The notes below the pieces were generated by a model. The model was not told the origin of the DNA. It saw nothing but the letters and a program-made list of their open reading frames with translations, and made no database searches. The translations under genes and the position numbers were made by a program. 64,000 nt of DNA, from positions 62,001 through 126,000 of the forward strand of contig NZ_FCOL02000010.1 in assembly GCF_001544515.1 (NCBI RefSeq). Reading direction: 5' to 3'. The DNA comes from Caballeronia terrestris. Its GTDB lineage: Bacteria; Pseudomonadota; Gammaproteobacteria; Burkholderiales; Burkholderiaceae. Within the stretch, counting starts at the first letter, position 1. Each line of letters starts with the position of its first letter. Below, in pieces: positions 44,016 through 51,992 of this stretch.

Positions 44016-45701
44016 TCAGTGGATCACCATCGCGGTGAACGGATAGACGTAGGCCTGCAGCGAGACGAAGAGTCCGACGAGGATCGCCAGCGCCAGCGAG
44101 TGGAAGAACACGAAGCGCAGGATGTCGCCCTCGTGTCCGTACCATTTGGTTGCAGTCGACGCCACGACGATCGACTGCGCGTCGATCATCTTGCCCATCA
44201 CGCCGCCCGAGCTGTTGGCCGCCGCCATCAATACGGGCGAGAGCCCGAGTTGCATCGCGGTGGTCTTCTGCAAGCCGCCGAACAGCACGTTCGACGATGT
44301 ATCGGAGCCCGTCAGCGCGACGCCCATCCAGCCGAGCATCGTCCCGAAGAGCGGATAGAACACGCCGGTGTGGGCGAATGCGAGCCCGAGCGTGCTGTCG
44401 ACGCCGGAGTAGCGCGTGAGGAAGCCGATCGCGAACATCGCGCAGATCGTGATCAGCGACAGCCGCACCGTGACGATCGTGTTGAAGAACTCCTTGATGA
44501 GCCGCGGTATCGAGTAGCCCATCAACAACCCGCCGACGATCGCCGATACCAGAATCCCCGTGCCCGCCATCGACAAAATGTTGAACGAGAAAACGGCCGC
44601 TTCGTGCACCGGTTCCGGCACCACGGGGGGCATGCGGACCACCAGCTTGTCGAGGCCGGGAATCGCGTATTTGAGGGCCCAAAGGGCGTCGGCGGCCTTG
44701 CGGAACTGCGGCGTGCCCCACGCAAAGACGAAGACCGTCAGGATGATCCACGGCATCCATGCTTTCATTACCGACGGCCGCGCGCCGCCGGCGGACGGCG
44801 CCTGCTGCGTCTCCCGTGGAGGAACGTCCGCGTTGGTCGCGACGGTCGAATCGTCGGCGCGACGGTGGAGCTTGGTCGTCGTCCAGACGCTTTTCGGCGA
44901 CCAAACCTTGAGGAAGCCGGCAAGGCTCGCCATCGAAATGAGCGCGGAAATCACGTCGACGAGCCACGGCCCGTGATAGTTCGACACGAGGAACTGCGGC
45001 ACAGCAAAGCTGACCCCCGCGACGAGCGCAGCCGGCCAGATTTCCAGCATGCCGCGCCAGCCCGCGAACGCCCACACCACCCAGAACGGCACGATGACGG
45101 AGAAGAGGGGCAATTGCCGGCCGATCATCGCGGAGAGCGTCAACTGGTCGATGCCCGTGACCGCCGACAATCCGATGATCGGCGCACCCAATGCGCCGAA
45201 CGCGACCGGCGCCGTGTTCGCGATCAGCGCGAGGCCGGACGCCGCGAGCGGCGAGAAGCCGAGCCCGATCAGGATCGCGCCCGTCACGGCGACGGGCGTC
45301 CCGAAGCCGGCGGCGCCTTCGAAGAACGCGCCGAAGCTGAACGCGACGAGCAGGACCTGAAGCCGCCGGTCCTCGGTGATGCGCCCGATGCTCGACTGCA
45401 GTACCTGGAACGAGCCGTTCAGCGTGGTCAGGCGATGCAGGAAGATGATGTTGAGCACGATCCAGCCGATCGGGAAGAGGCCGGACGCGAAGCCGAGCCC
45501 GACCGCCTTGCCCGCCATCGCGCCCGGCATGCCGAACACGAATACCGCGACGAGAATCGCGACGCCGACGGCCGCCAGCGCCGCGACGTGTGCCCGCACG
45601 TGAAAAGCCGCGAGCGAGATGAGGAGCACCGCGACAGGCAAGGCGGCGGCGAGCGTCGATAGAACGGGACTTCCGAGTGGGTCATACACCTGTTGCCACA
45701 T
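44016..45701 (-). CDS. lldP: L-lactate permease, LctP family
   Basis: This is a proton-coupled L-lactate (and possibly glycolate) importer with about fourteen membrane helices. The ATG at 45701 (MWQQVYDPLGSP) is chosen because AGGAGG lies 4 bases before it; the frame opens 5 codons earlier. It is 561 residues, normal for the family. Signatures include FSFGAFFEGAAGFGTPVAVT, ALIANTAPVAFGALGAPIIG, and VALTGSDTSSNVLFGGLQKT near the C-terminus. The cytoplasmic loop at about 270-315 is polar and variable. No lactate dehydrogenase genes are adjacent. A TTGCGC-N17-CATTAT promoter lies upstream. Regulation by the neighbouring IclR protein is possible but unproven. Confidence 0.93.
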   Translation of the reverse strand: MWQQVYDPLGSPVLSTLAAALPVAVLLISLAAFHVRAHVAALAAVGVAILVAVFVFGMPGAMAGKAVGLGFASGLFPIGWIVLNIIFLHRLTTLNGSFQVLQSSIGRITEDRRLQVLLVAFSFGAFFEGAAGFGTPVAVTGAILIGLGFSPLAASGLALIANTAPVAFGALGAPIIGLSAVTGIDQLTLSAMIGRQLPLFSVIVPFWVVWAFAGWRGMLEIWPAALVAGVSFAVPQFLVSNYHGPWLVDVISALISMASLAGFLKVWSPKSVWTTTKLHRRADDSTVATNADVPPRETQQAPSAGGARPSVMKAWMPWIILTVFVFAWGTPQFRKAADALWALKYAIPGLDKLVVRMPPVVPEPVHEAAVFSFNILSMAGTGILVSAIVGGLLMGYSIPRLIKEFFNTIVTVRLSLITICAMFAIGFLTRYSGVDSTLGLAFAHTGVFYPLFGTMLGWMGVALTGSDTSSNVLFGGLQKTTAMQLGLSPVLMAAANSSGGVMGKMIDAQSIVVASTATKWYGHEGDILRFVFFHSLALAILVGLFVSLQAYVYPFTAMVIH

Positions 45702-45853
45702 CTCGCCTCCTGTCATCGGATGGATGGTGCTTCTTTCCGCCGACGTCAGCCGTGTGTGGAGCGCTCAAGGCTGCCGTCGTTCGGCTCGTCCCGCCCGAAT
45801 CGCTGGGTAGTCCCCAAGCGGAAGGCGGTTCTGTCGCGTTTTCTTGCAAATTG

Positions 45854-45882
45854 ATAATGGTCGGCCGATCGTTCGCGCGCAA
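45854..45882 (-). promoter_or_regulatory. Candidate promoter of the lactate permease gene
   Basis: On the minus strand TTGCGC (45882-45877) and CATTAT (45859-45854) are 17 bases apart, giving a leader of about 145 bases. GTGAAATTCCAC, an imperfect dyad, lies just upstream near 45886-45897. The rest of the gap between 45702 and 46044 has no gene; an imperfect stem near 45969-46000 could weakly end the transcript of the small membrane protein. Confidence 0.4.
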
Positions 45883-46044
45883 GGTGGAATTTCACTTGGC
45901 GGTTAAAAGGGCGGGGCGGGCGTTGCTGAGGAATTCCGCAGTGGATGCAGCAGCGCGGAAACAAGACGGACGCAGCGCCGAGTGCGCTCGACGCTGCGTC
46001 TTAAGGGGAGGGGGAAAGAAGGGGCAACCGCCCCGATCGACGCC

Positions 46045-46353
46045 TTAGCGCCGTTCCGCGAACATCCGCAGCGGTTTCATCAGGCGCTTGCCGCGAACCA
46101 TCCAGTAGACGCTCGCGAGAATCAAAGCAGCCGCGACGCCGAATACGAGCACCGGCGAAATATGCTGGGGTGCGGGGCGACTCGTCGCGACCATCATCGC
46201 GGCTGTGAACGCGACGCCCGCCTGCAAGTACGAGCGTCGCGCGCGGCTGCGGCGCGCGGAAAAGCGCATCGAGCGCGAGACGGGCGCGCGCGTGAAGGGT
46301 TCGAAAAGGATTACTGCGGCGACGAGCGCGACGACGAGGTTCATCAGGGTCAT
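46045..46353 (-). CDS. Small membrane protein of unknown function
   Basis: I do not recognise this 102-residue protein. It has three hydrophobic segments: LVVALVAAVILFEPF (5-19), AGVAFTAAMMVATS (45-58) and PVLVFGVAAALILASVYWMV (67-86). Between the first two is a strongly basic loop, [15 protein letters not shown], which would sit in the cytoplasm. It ends RGKRLMKPLRMFAERR. It starts at an ATG, with a second methionine 3 codons on, and no strong ribosome site. It stands alone between lldP and the PfpI-like gene. Codon pattern and hydrophobic layout support a real gene, but size leaves doubt. Confidence 0.55.
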   Translation of the reverse strand: MTLMNLVVALVAAVILFEPFTRAPVSRSMRFSARRSRARRSYLQAGVAFTAAMMVATSRPAPQHISPVLVFGVAAALILASVYWMVRGKRLMKPLRMFAERR

Positions 46354-46452
46354 GACGGGACTTCTGGGATAGGGCGGGATTTGACCCGCGACTATACGAA
46401 TCCCGCCGCGTCGGGATAACTGGAAACATCTTAAAGATTGTGACGGATTAAA

Positions 46453-46498
46453 GCGGCGGCGACCCGCGCGAGTACTTATCCACGCGACTCGCCGCCGC
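46453..46498 (-). terminator. Probable terminator of the PfpI-like gene
   Basis: GCGGCGGCGA (46453-46462) pairs perfectly with TCGCCGCCGC (46489-46498), with further GC pairing inside the loop, starting 18 bases after the gene's stop. The U-run is short (TTTAAT). Confidence 0.5.
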
Positions 46499-46515
46499 CC
46501 GCGCCGTTCACATTC

Positions 46516-47097
46516 CTATAACTCGATGCGCGTGCCGAGCAGCGCCACGAACTGGCGCAGCCATTCCGGATGCGCGGGCCACGCCGGGGCCGTGACGAAA
46601 TGCCCGTCGGTGATCGCGGAATCGACGGGGATGTCCGCGTATTCGCCGCCCGCAAGCCGCACTTCCGGCGCGCAAGCCGGATAAGCCGAAATGCGCCGCC
46701 CCTCGATCACGCCCGCTGCCGCCAGCAGTTGCGCCGCGTGGCACACGGCCGCGATCGGTTTTTTGGCCTCGGCGAAGTGACGCACGATGTCGAGCACGCG
46801 ATCGTTCAGCCGCAGGTATTCCGGCGCCCGGCCGCCGGCGATGGCGAGGGCGTCGTAGCTGGCGGGGTCGATGTCGTCGAAGGTGGCGTTGAGCGCGAAC
46901 AGGTGGCCGGGCTTCTCGGTATAGGTCTGGTCGCCCTCGAAATCGTGGATCGCGGTCTTGATGCGCTCGCCGGTCTTCTTGCCGGGGCAGACGGCATCGA
47001 CCTTGTGGCCGATCGCCTGCAGGGCCTGGAAGGGCACCATCGTTTCATAGTCCTCGGCAAAATCGCCGGTGAGGAAGAGAATCTTCTTTGCTGCCAT
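46516..47097 (-). CDS. DJ-1/PfpI family protein
   Basis: This 193-residue class I glutamine-amidotransferase-like protein starts at 47097 ([20 protein letters not shown]) after rejecting an arginine-rich extension of 17 codons. The conserved glutamate is in GDFAEDYE, and the nucleophile elbow is [16 protein letters not shown], with cysteine followed by histidine. [18 protein letters not shown] precedes it. Members include deglycases, chaperones and hydrolases acting on methylglyoxal-damaged molecules; the activity of this one cannot be told from sequence. It is divergent from the lipoprotein gene. Methylglyoxal synthase occurs elsewhere in the window but not next to it. Confidence 0.88.
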   Translation of the reverse strand: MAAKKILFLTGDFAEDYETMVPFQALQAIGHKVDAVCPGKKTGERIKTAIHDFEGDQTYTEKPGHLFALNATFDDIDPASYDALAIAGGRAPEYLRLNDRVLDIVRHFAEAKKPIAAVCHAAQLLAAAGVIEGRRISAYPACAPEVRLAGGEYADIPVDSAITDGHFVTAPAWPAHPEWLRQFVALLGTRIEL

Positions 47098-47332
47098 CGA
47101 TAACCTCCGTGGTGTGGAAGTCCGGCCGCGCCGGACGAGTCGAGCCATCGACGAGTCTACACGCGCCGCTCTGACAGTTTCGCGTCGACTTCGCGACTGA
47201 AAGGTAGCTACGCGAGCACATCACGTATGATTGGCGCGCTTTTGAGATTAGCGGATTGCCTGGCGCCCAGCGTCGGCAAGCCGGTCTGAACCGTGCGCGG
47301 ACCCCGCGCACGCCTAAATGTGGATGGGCCCG

Positions 47333-47791
47333 ATGATGCAGAACCAACCCTTGAAACGAATCGCGATCGCGCTTGCGGCGCTGGCCGTGCTCGCCGCGTG
47401 CGAAAAGCACGACGCCACGGCCGGACAGGCTGCGAGCGCGCTCAACAACCTCGCGAGCCAGACGAACCAGAAGTTCGACCAGGCGGCGAGCTACGTCGGC
47501 CAGCACGTCGATGCCGCGAAGCAGGCCGCGCAGGACAATCTCGACCGTGCGGGCACGCTGCCGAGCGTGTCGGCGAGCGGCGTCGCCGAGACGGCGCGCG
47601 CGAATCTCGAAGGCGCGGCGAGCGCGACCAACGCGGCGATCGCGAACGCGGCCAGTTCGACGGGCGCCGGGCTTGAAACCGCCGGTAAAAAGCTCCAGCA
47701 ATGGTCGGCGAAGGACGGCATCGGAAATCAGGGCGCGAGCACGTCGTCGGCTGCGGAATCGAGTGAGACCCGCACCGATATGGACAAGTAA
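47333..47791 (+). CDS. Putative lipoprotein with coiled helical region
   Basis: This protein of about 152 residues has a lipoprotein signal: MQNQPLKRIAIALAALAVLA, then A-C at the lipobox. The mature part is alanine-, asparagine- and glutamine-rich and predicted helical (QAASALNNLASQTNQKFDQA, ASYVGQHVDAAKQAAQDNLD), like small outer-membrane or periplasmic lipoproteins that stretch as helices. The tail is serine-rich and ends MDK. Two adjacent ATG codons (47333, 47336) compete, and a further in-frame ATG is at 47318. No family is recognised. It stands just upstream of the MscS-type gene on the same strand, with a gap of about 130 bases. Confidence 0.7.
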   Translation: MMQNQPLKRIAIALAALAVLAACEKHDATAGQAASALNNLASQTNQKFDQAASYVGQHVDAAKQAAQDNLDRAGTLPSVSASGVAETARANLEGAASATNAAIANAASSTGAGLETAGKKLQQWSAKDGIGNQGASTSSAAESSETRTDMDK

Positions 47792-47919
47792 TCAAGGACT
47801 TGTAGCGTCTTTTATCGAATCATCAGACGAAATTCGCCTAACATTCGGTTACGTCCGCGCGGCGCGTCGACGGGGACTGACGGGCTAAACTGGCGGTCTT
47901 TCGGATTTCACTGACCGCT

Positions 47920-50550
47920 ATGCAATCAAGCACTCTGGCGATCGTCGCGATCCTGTTTTCGACTTTTGCGCTCGCCGTAGCCCGCCGCATGCGTGGCTGC
48001 GCGGCGATTCTGCTGTTCGCCGCTTTCCTCGCGCCCGCCGCCCACGCCGCCGGCCCGGCCCTCGCACTGCCCACGTTCCAGGAACTGCTCACGCCGCCTG
48101 CACCCGCGTCGGCGCCGGCGGCCGCCTCCACGCCCGCCGTCGACGATGCCGAGATGGTCCGCTCGCTCGACAGCATCATCACGACGCTCGACAGCGACAA
48201 GCAGCGCGCCGCGCTCGTCGCGCAACTGAAAAAACTGCGCGACGCGAAGCGCGAAGCCGAAGCGGCGGTGTCGCAAGCACCGGCCGCCGTCGGCACGACA
48301 CCCGCCAGCGATGGCGCCAGCGCGCCCGCCGCCGCGAGCGCGAGCGCCGCACAGACGCCGGCATCATCAGCGGTGGCGGCGATCGCGCAAAACGCAGGGC
48401 TGCTCGGCGCGATCGCGTCGGTCCTGACGAACGTCGAGGCCGACATCAAGCGCGGCAAGACGCCCTTCGCCTACTGGGGCGGGCGTTTCAACGCCGCGGG
48501 CAATGAACTCTTCACGATCGTGACGAGCCACAGCCGCGAGTCGTTCGGCCGCACGGCGCTCAATTTCTTCCTGACATTCATCGGTTGGGGCACGTGCGCG
48601 TACCTGCTGCTGTACCTGCAGCGCCGCATCCACGCGCGCTTCGGCATCGAGGCGCACCTGCACCCGAACCCGACGACGCGCGAACTGCTCCTCTTCGCAC
48701 TGCGCCGCGTGGCGCCCTACCTCGTCGCGTTCCTCGCCGCGCTCACGTTCGTGCGCATCATGCCGCAGTCGCTCGGACGCACGCTCGCGATGGTCACCGC
48801 CTACGCGATCGTCGCGGGCGCCGTGTTCTCGTCGATCTGTCTGATCATGTTTTCGCTGTTCGGCTCGGCGCACCGGCGCGTCGCGGTCGATATCCTGATC
48901 CATCACGCGCGGCGCCTGCTGTTCCTGATCGGCACGCTGGGCGCGCTCGGCGACGCCGCCTCGAACTACGACGTCGCCCAGCAGCTCGGCACGAACCTCG
49001 CGGCGCTGATCTCGACGGTCGCGAACATGGGCGCGGCCATGCTGACCGCGTATTTCGCCCTCGCGTTCCAGCGGCCGGTCGCGCACCTGATCCGCAGCCG
49101 CTCGTACGAATTGCGCCACAGCCGGCGCGCGGCGACGGAAACCTTCGAGATCGTCGCGTCGCTGTGGCAGGTGCCGATGCTGCTGCTCGCGGGCGCGTCG
49201 GTAGTCGCGACGCTCGCCGGCATCGGTACATCGGAAAACGTCTTGCAGATGGCAATCGCGACGGCCGGACTGCTTGTCGTGGCGTTCTTCCTCTCGGCGG
49301 TCGTCGTGCGCATGACGCGCCCGAAGGCGCACCGGCCGCGCCGGCAATCGGCGTACGTGCGGCGCCTCGTGAAATTCGTCGGCACGCTGTTCGTGCTCGG
49401 CATCTGGCTCGCGTTCTTCGAGGCGGCGTCGCGCTTCTGGGGCCTTTCGCTTGCGAAGCTCGCCGAGGAAAGCGTCGCGGCCCGCGGCATCACGCACGCG
49501 GTGAGTGCGATCATCCTGACGTTCTTCATCGTGTGGCTGATCTGGATTCTGATCGATACCGCGATCCAGGAAGCGCTCAACCCGAACGCCGCGCGCGGCA
49601 AGTCGCGCGGGCCGAGCATGCGCGCCCGCACGATGCTGCCACTCGTGCGCAACGTCGTATTCGTCGCGCTGCTGGTGATCGCCGGCATCGTGACCGCGGC
49701 GAATCTCGGGCTGAACGTGACGCCGCTGCTCGCCGGCGCGGGCGTGATCGGTCTTGCGGTCGGTTTCGGCGCGCAGTCGCTCGTCGCCGACCTGATCACG
49801 GGGCTTTTCATCATCATCGAGGACACGATTTCCGTCGGCGATTCGATCGAGGTCGACGGCGGCCACGCGGGCACCGTCGAGAGCCTGACGATCCGCACCG
49901 TGCGCCTGCGCGACGGGCAGGGCGCGATCCACGCGATTCCGTTCTCGCAAATCAAGATTGTTAAAAATTTGTCGCGGGATTTTGCGTATGCGGTGTTCGA
50001 GGTGCGCGTGCCGTTCTCGGCGGACGTCGACAAGGTCACGCAGATGATCCGCGAAGTCGGCGCCGAGCTGATGGCCGATTTTCGCTACCGGCGCGAGATG
50101 CTTGGGCCGATCGAGGTCTGGGGGCTCGACCGGTTCGATCCGAACTGGATGGTCGTGAAGGGGCAGATCAAGACGCGACCGCTGCAGCAGTGGAGTGTCG
50201 CGCGGGCGTTCAACGTGCGCATCAAGCGCAAGATGGACGAGGTCGGCATGGACGTGCCCGTGCCGCAGATGCAGGTGCAGATGTCGCGCGAGAAGACGGT
50301 GTTCGCCGCGCCGCGTTCGGAAGAACACGAGTTCGACGTGCTGGAAGAGCTTGAATCGGCGCGCGCGGCTGCGGCGGTGGAACCAGTGGAGGCGCCGCCG
50401 GAGCCGGAGCCGTTGTCGCCGGCGGTGAAGAGCGCGGTGTCGAAGGCGCGCGACGTGTCGCACGAGCCGCGGCCCGCGCCGCCGCCGACGGATCAGTCGG
50501 TGCAGATTCCGCCGCAGATTCCGACGGCGACCGAGCCGGGCAAGGGCTGA
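47920..50550 (+). CDS. Large MscS-family mechanosensitive channel
   Basis: This 876-residue inner-membrane protein is a long member of the MscS superfamily. It has an N-terminal signal-like segment (CAAILLFAAFLAPAAHA), then a periplasmic alanine-rich part with a coil near 90-120 (DSDKQRAALVAQLKKLRDAK). Several extra membrane helices lie between about 200 and 540. The MscS core is near 600-720: the pore helix in GVIGLAVGFGAQSLVADLIT, followed by LFIIIEDTISVGDSIEV and the beta domain with AIPFSQIKIVKNLSRDF. The last 90 residues are Pro/Glu/Ala-rich and probably disordered. It should protect against osmotic downshock. Length suggests the YbdG/YnaI-to-MscK range, not small MscS. Confidence 0.9.
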   Translation: MQSSTLAIVAILFSTFALAVARRMRGCAAILLFAAFLAPAAHAAGPALALPTFQELLTPPAPASAPAAASTPAVDDAEMVRSLDSIITTLDSDKQRAALVAQLKKLRDAKREAEAAVSQAPAAVGTTPASDGASAPAAASASAAQTPASSAVAAIAQNAGLLGAIASVLTNVEADIKRGKTPFAYWGGRFNAAGNELFTIVTSHSRESFGRTALNFFLTFIGWGTCAYLLLYLQRRIHARFGIEAHLHPNPTTRELLLFALRRVAPYLVAFLAALTFVRIMPQSLGRTLAMVTAYAIVAGAVFSSICLIMFSLFGSAHRRVAVDILIHHARRLLFLIGTLGALGDAASNYDVAQQLGTNLAALISTVANMGAAMLTAYFALAFQRPVAHLIRSRSYELRHSRRAATETFEIVASLWQVPMLLLAGASVVATLAGIGTSENVLQMAIATAGLLVVAFFLSAVVVRMTRPKAHRPRRQSAYVRRLVKFVGTLFVLGIWLAFFEAASRFWGLSLAKLAEESVAARGITHAVSAIILTFFIVWLIWILIDTAIQEALNPNAARGKSRGPSMRARTMLPLVRNVVFVALLVIAGIVTAANLGLNVTPLLAGAGVIGLAVGFGAQSLVADLITGLFIIIEDTISVGDSIEVDGGHAGTVESLTIRTVRLRDGQGAIHAIPFSQIKIVKNLSRDFAYAVFEVRVPFSADVDKVTQMIREVGAELMADFRYRREMLGPIEVWGLDRFDPNWMVVKGQIKTRPLQQWSVARAFNVRIKRKMDEVGMDVPVPQMQVQMSREKTVFAAPRSEEHEFDVLEELESARAAAAVEPVEAPPEPEPLSPAVKSAVSKARDVSHEPRPAPPPTDQSVQIPPQIPTATEPGKG

Positions 50551-50559
50551 CGGCCTGAA

Positions 50560-51087
50560 TCAGACGGCGACGAGATCGTTGACGTGCGTTGCGATCTGCG
50601 CGGCCGCGACGCCGTAGACGTGCAGCGACATCGCGCGCCGGCCTGCATCCGGCGGGTTGCCCAACTGATGGATCGCGCCACGTCCCGCGCCGACGTACGA
50701 CACGGCGCCCGGCTCGCGGGCATGGCGGCGCGTTTCGATCGCGCGATTCGTGGCCGGGTCCCAGCGGAAGAGCGTTTCGGCGAGCGTGCCTTCGATCACC
50801 GCGTAGGCGCACCACGTCCGGTGGCCGTGGACGGGGCTCGCCTGGCCCGGCTCCCAGACGAGCGCGGCGATCGCGTAGCGACCGTGCGGATCGGCGGCGA
50901 GTAGATGGCGCGTGTAGGTTTGCGGGTCGCTCGTTCGCTGCGCAGGCGACAGCAGTTGCGTATCCTGCGATGCCGCGAGCAGCGCCGCGCGGATGCGTTG
51001 CGGGAAGTCGGCAGAAGCGGCGAGGGCAGCGTCGATTTCGCTGACAAGGCGTGGGAGCGCTTGGACGGAAAGGGCATCGCGGATCAT
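50560..51087 (-). CDS. Cysteine dioxygenase-type thiol dioxygenase
   Basis: This 175-residue cupin enzyme starts at 51087 (MIRDALSVQALPRLVSEIDA). An extension of 31 codons upstream overlaps the promoter region of the divergent gene and is rejected. The iron site is in QASPVHGHRTWCAYAVIEGT (H-x-H), with the third histidine in GAIHQLGNP. Such enzymes oxidise cysteine to cysteine sulfinate or 3-mercaptopropionate to its sulfinate; which one cannot be decided here. It is divergent from an Lrp/AsnC regulator across 124 bases holding a clear promoter and operator-like dyad, so regulation by that protein is likely. Confidence 0.87.
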   Translation of the reverse strand: MIRDALSVQALPRLVSEIDAALAASADFPQRIRAALLAASQDTQLLSPAQRTSDPQTYTRHLLAADPHGRYAIAALVWEPGQASPVHGHRTWCAYAVIEGTLAETLFRWDPATNRAIETRRHAREPGAVSYVGAGRGAIHQLGNPPDAGRRAMSLHVYGVAAAQIATHVNDLVAV

Positions 51088-51135
51088 GATTCGGGTTCGT
51101 TTTTGTCGTTGAGTCGTAGATCCATTTATACCCAT

Positions 51136-51163
51136 TTGCATCCGGAAATAGTTTCCATATAAT
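51136..51163 (+). promoter_or_regulatory. Promoter and operator of the Lrp-type gene
   Basis: TTGCAT (51136-51141) and a perfect TATAAT (51158-51163) are 16 bases apart. Between them GGAAATAGTTTCC (51144-51156) is an inverted repeat (GGAAA-3-TTTCC). A related half site, AATAATTTCC, lies at about 51188-51197. A regulator at the dyad would block or bend this promoter and could also control the divergent dioxygenase gene. Confidence 0.65.
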
Positions 51164-51211
51164 TCCGTGCAATGATCCAAAAATAGAATAATTTCCTATC
51201 AGGTGGGCGGT

Positions 51212-51697
51212 ATGGGAATGGACCTCATCGATCGCAAGCTGCTCGAACTCCTGCAGACCGACGTCACGATGCCGATCGCGGAACTCGCGCAGCGCGTCAA
51301 CCTCTCGCAGACGCCCTGCTGGAAACGCGTGCAGCGTCTGAAGGAGACCGGCGTGATCCGTGCGCAGGTGGCGCTCTGCGATCCGAGGAAGCTCGGCGTC
51401 GGGACGACGGTGTTCGTGGCGGTGCGCACGAACCAGCACACGCAATCGTGGGCGGAGGATTTCACGCGCGCGGTGCGCGACATTCCCGAAGTGGTCGAGG
51501 TGTACCGGATGAGCGGCGAGACGGATTACCTGCTGCGGGTCGTGGTGTCGGATATCGACGATTACGACCGCGTCTATAAGGAGCTGATTCGCGCCGTGCC
51601 GCTTTATGACGTGAGTTCCAGTTTCGCAATGGAGCAGATCAAGTATTCGACCGCGCTGCCGGTGCGGCCGCCGCCCTTAGCCGACCTCGGCCGTTAA
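51212..51697 (+). CDS. Lrp/AsnC-family transcriptional regulator
   Basis: This 161-residue regulator is set to start at the ATG at 51212, with AGGTGG upstream; an in-frame GTG at 51203 and a second ATG at 51218 are alternatives. The helix-turn-helix is MPIAELAQRVNLSQTPCWKR near 22-41, in the family's usual form (L-S-x-x-x-C-x-x-R). The RAM effector domain follows, with RDIPEVVEVYRMSGETDYLL near 90-109, the amino-acid-binding and octamer-forming segment. It is divergent from the thiol dioxygenase gene, so it probably responds to a sulfur amino acid such as cysteine and controls that gene and itself. The effector is inferred. Confidence 0.93.
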   Translation: MGMDLIDRKLLELLQTDVTMPIAELAQRVNLSQTPCWKRVQRLKETGVIRAQVALCDPRKLGVGTTVFVAVRTNQHTQSWAEDFTRAVRDIPEVVEVYRMSGETDYLLRVVVSDIDDYDRVYKELIRAVPLYDVSSSFAMEQIKYSTALPVRPPPLADLGR

Positions 51698-51773
51698 AAC
51701 ACAGCAATCCATCTGAAACCCAGCCCGGGTAACATGGCGCCTTCTTCCAACGCACCACGCCCGAGCCTCCTTT

Positions 51774-51983
51774 ATGTCAGATGACCGCCGTCCGCCCCGA
51801 CGCCCCAAGAAAAACCCGACGCGCGCGATCAGCGTGTTCATCGTCGTGGTCGTGCTGCTGGTGCTCGGGACGTTGCTCTTCAACGCGATCCGCGAGAAAC
51901 GCGAGTTCGAGCGGCAGAACGCGCAGCCATCGGCGGCGAGTGATGTGAAGCGGGCGACGCCTGTGATCGGCGCTTCGCAATAA
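51774..51983 (+). CDS. Small single-pass membrane protein
   Basis: This 69-residue protein has a basic head (MSDDRRPPRRPKKNPTRA), one membrane helix (ISVFIVVVVLLVLGTLLFNA) and a charged tail (IREKREFERQNAQ). The basic head predicts that the N-terminus stays in the cytoplasm. There is no family I can name. It lies 76 bases after the Lrp-type gene and converges on the FUSC gene, with 9 bases between the stops. The hydrophobic pattern and codon use support coding, but size leaves doubt. Confidence 0.65.
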   Translation: MSDDRRPPRRPKKNPTRAISVFIVVVVLLVLGTLLFNAIREKREFERQNAQPSAASDVKRATPVIGASQ

Positions 51984-51992
51984 CGCTCAAGC

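Noticed and set aside
45969..46000. Hairpin as terminator of the small membrane protein gene
   Set aside because: A 9-base stem is present but neither strand has a U-run after it, so it is mentioned only as weak.
47045..47701. 218-codon minus-strand frame over the lipoprotein gene
   Set aside because: The + strand frame has a clear lipobox and helical repeats; the antisense frame is arginine-rich without sense.
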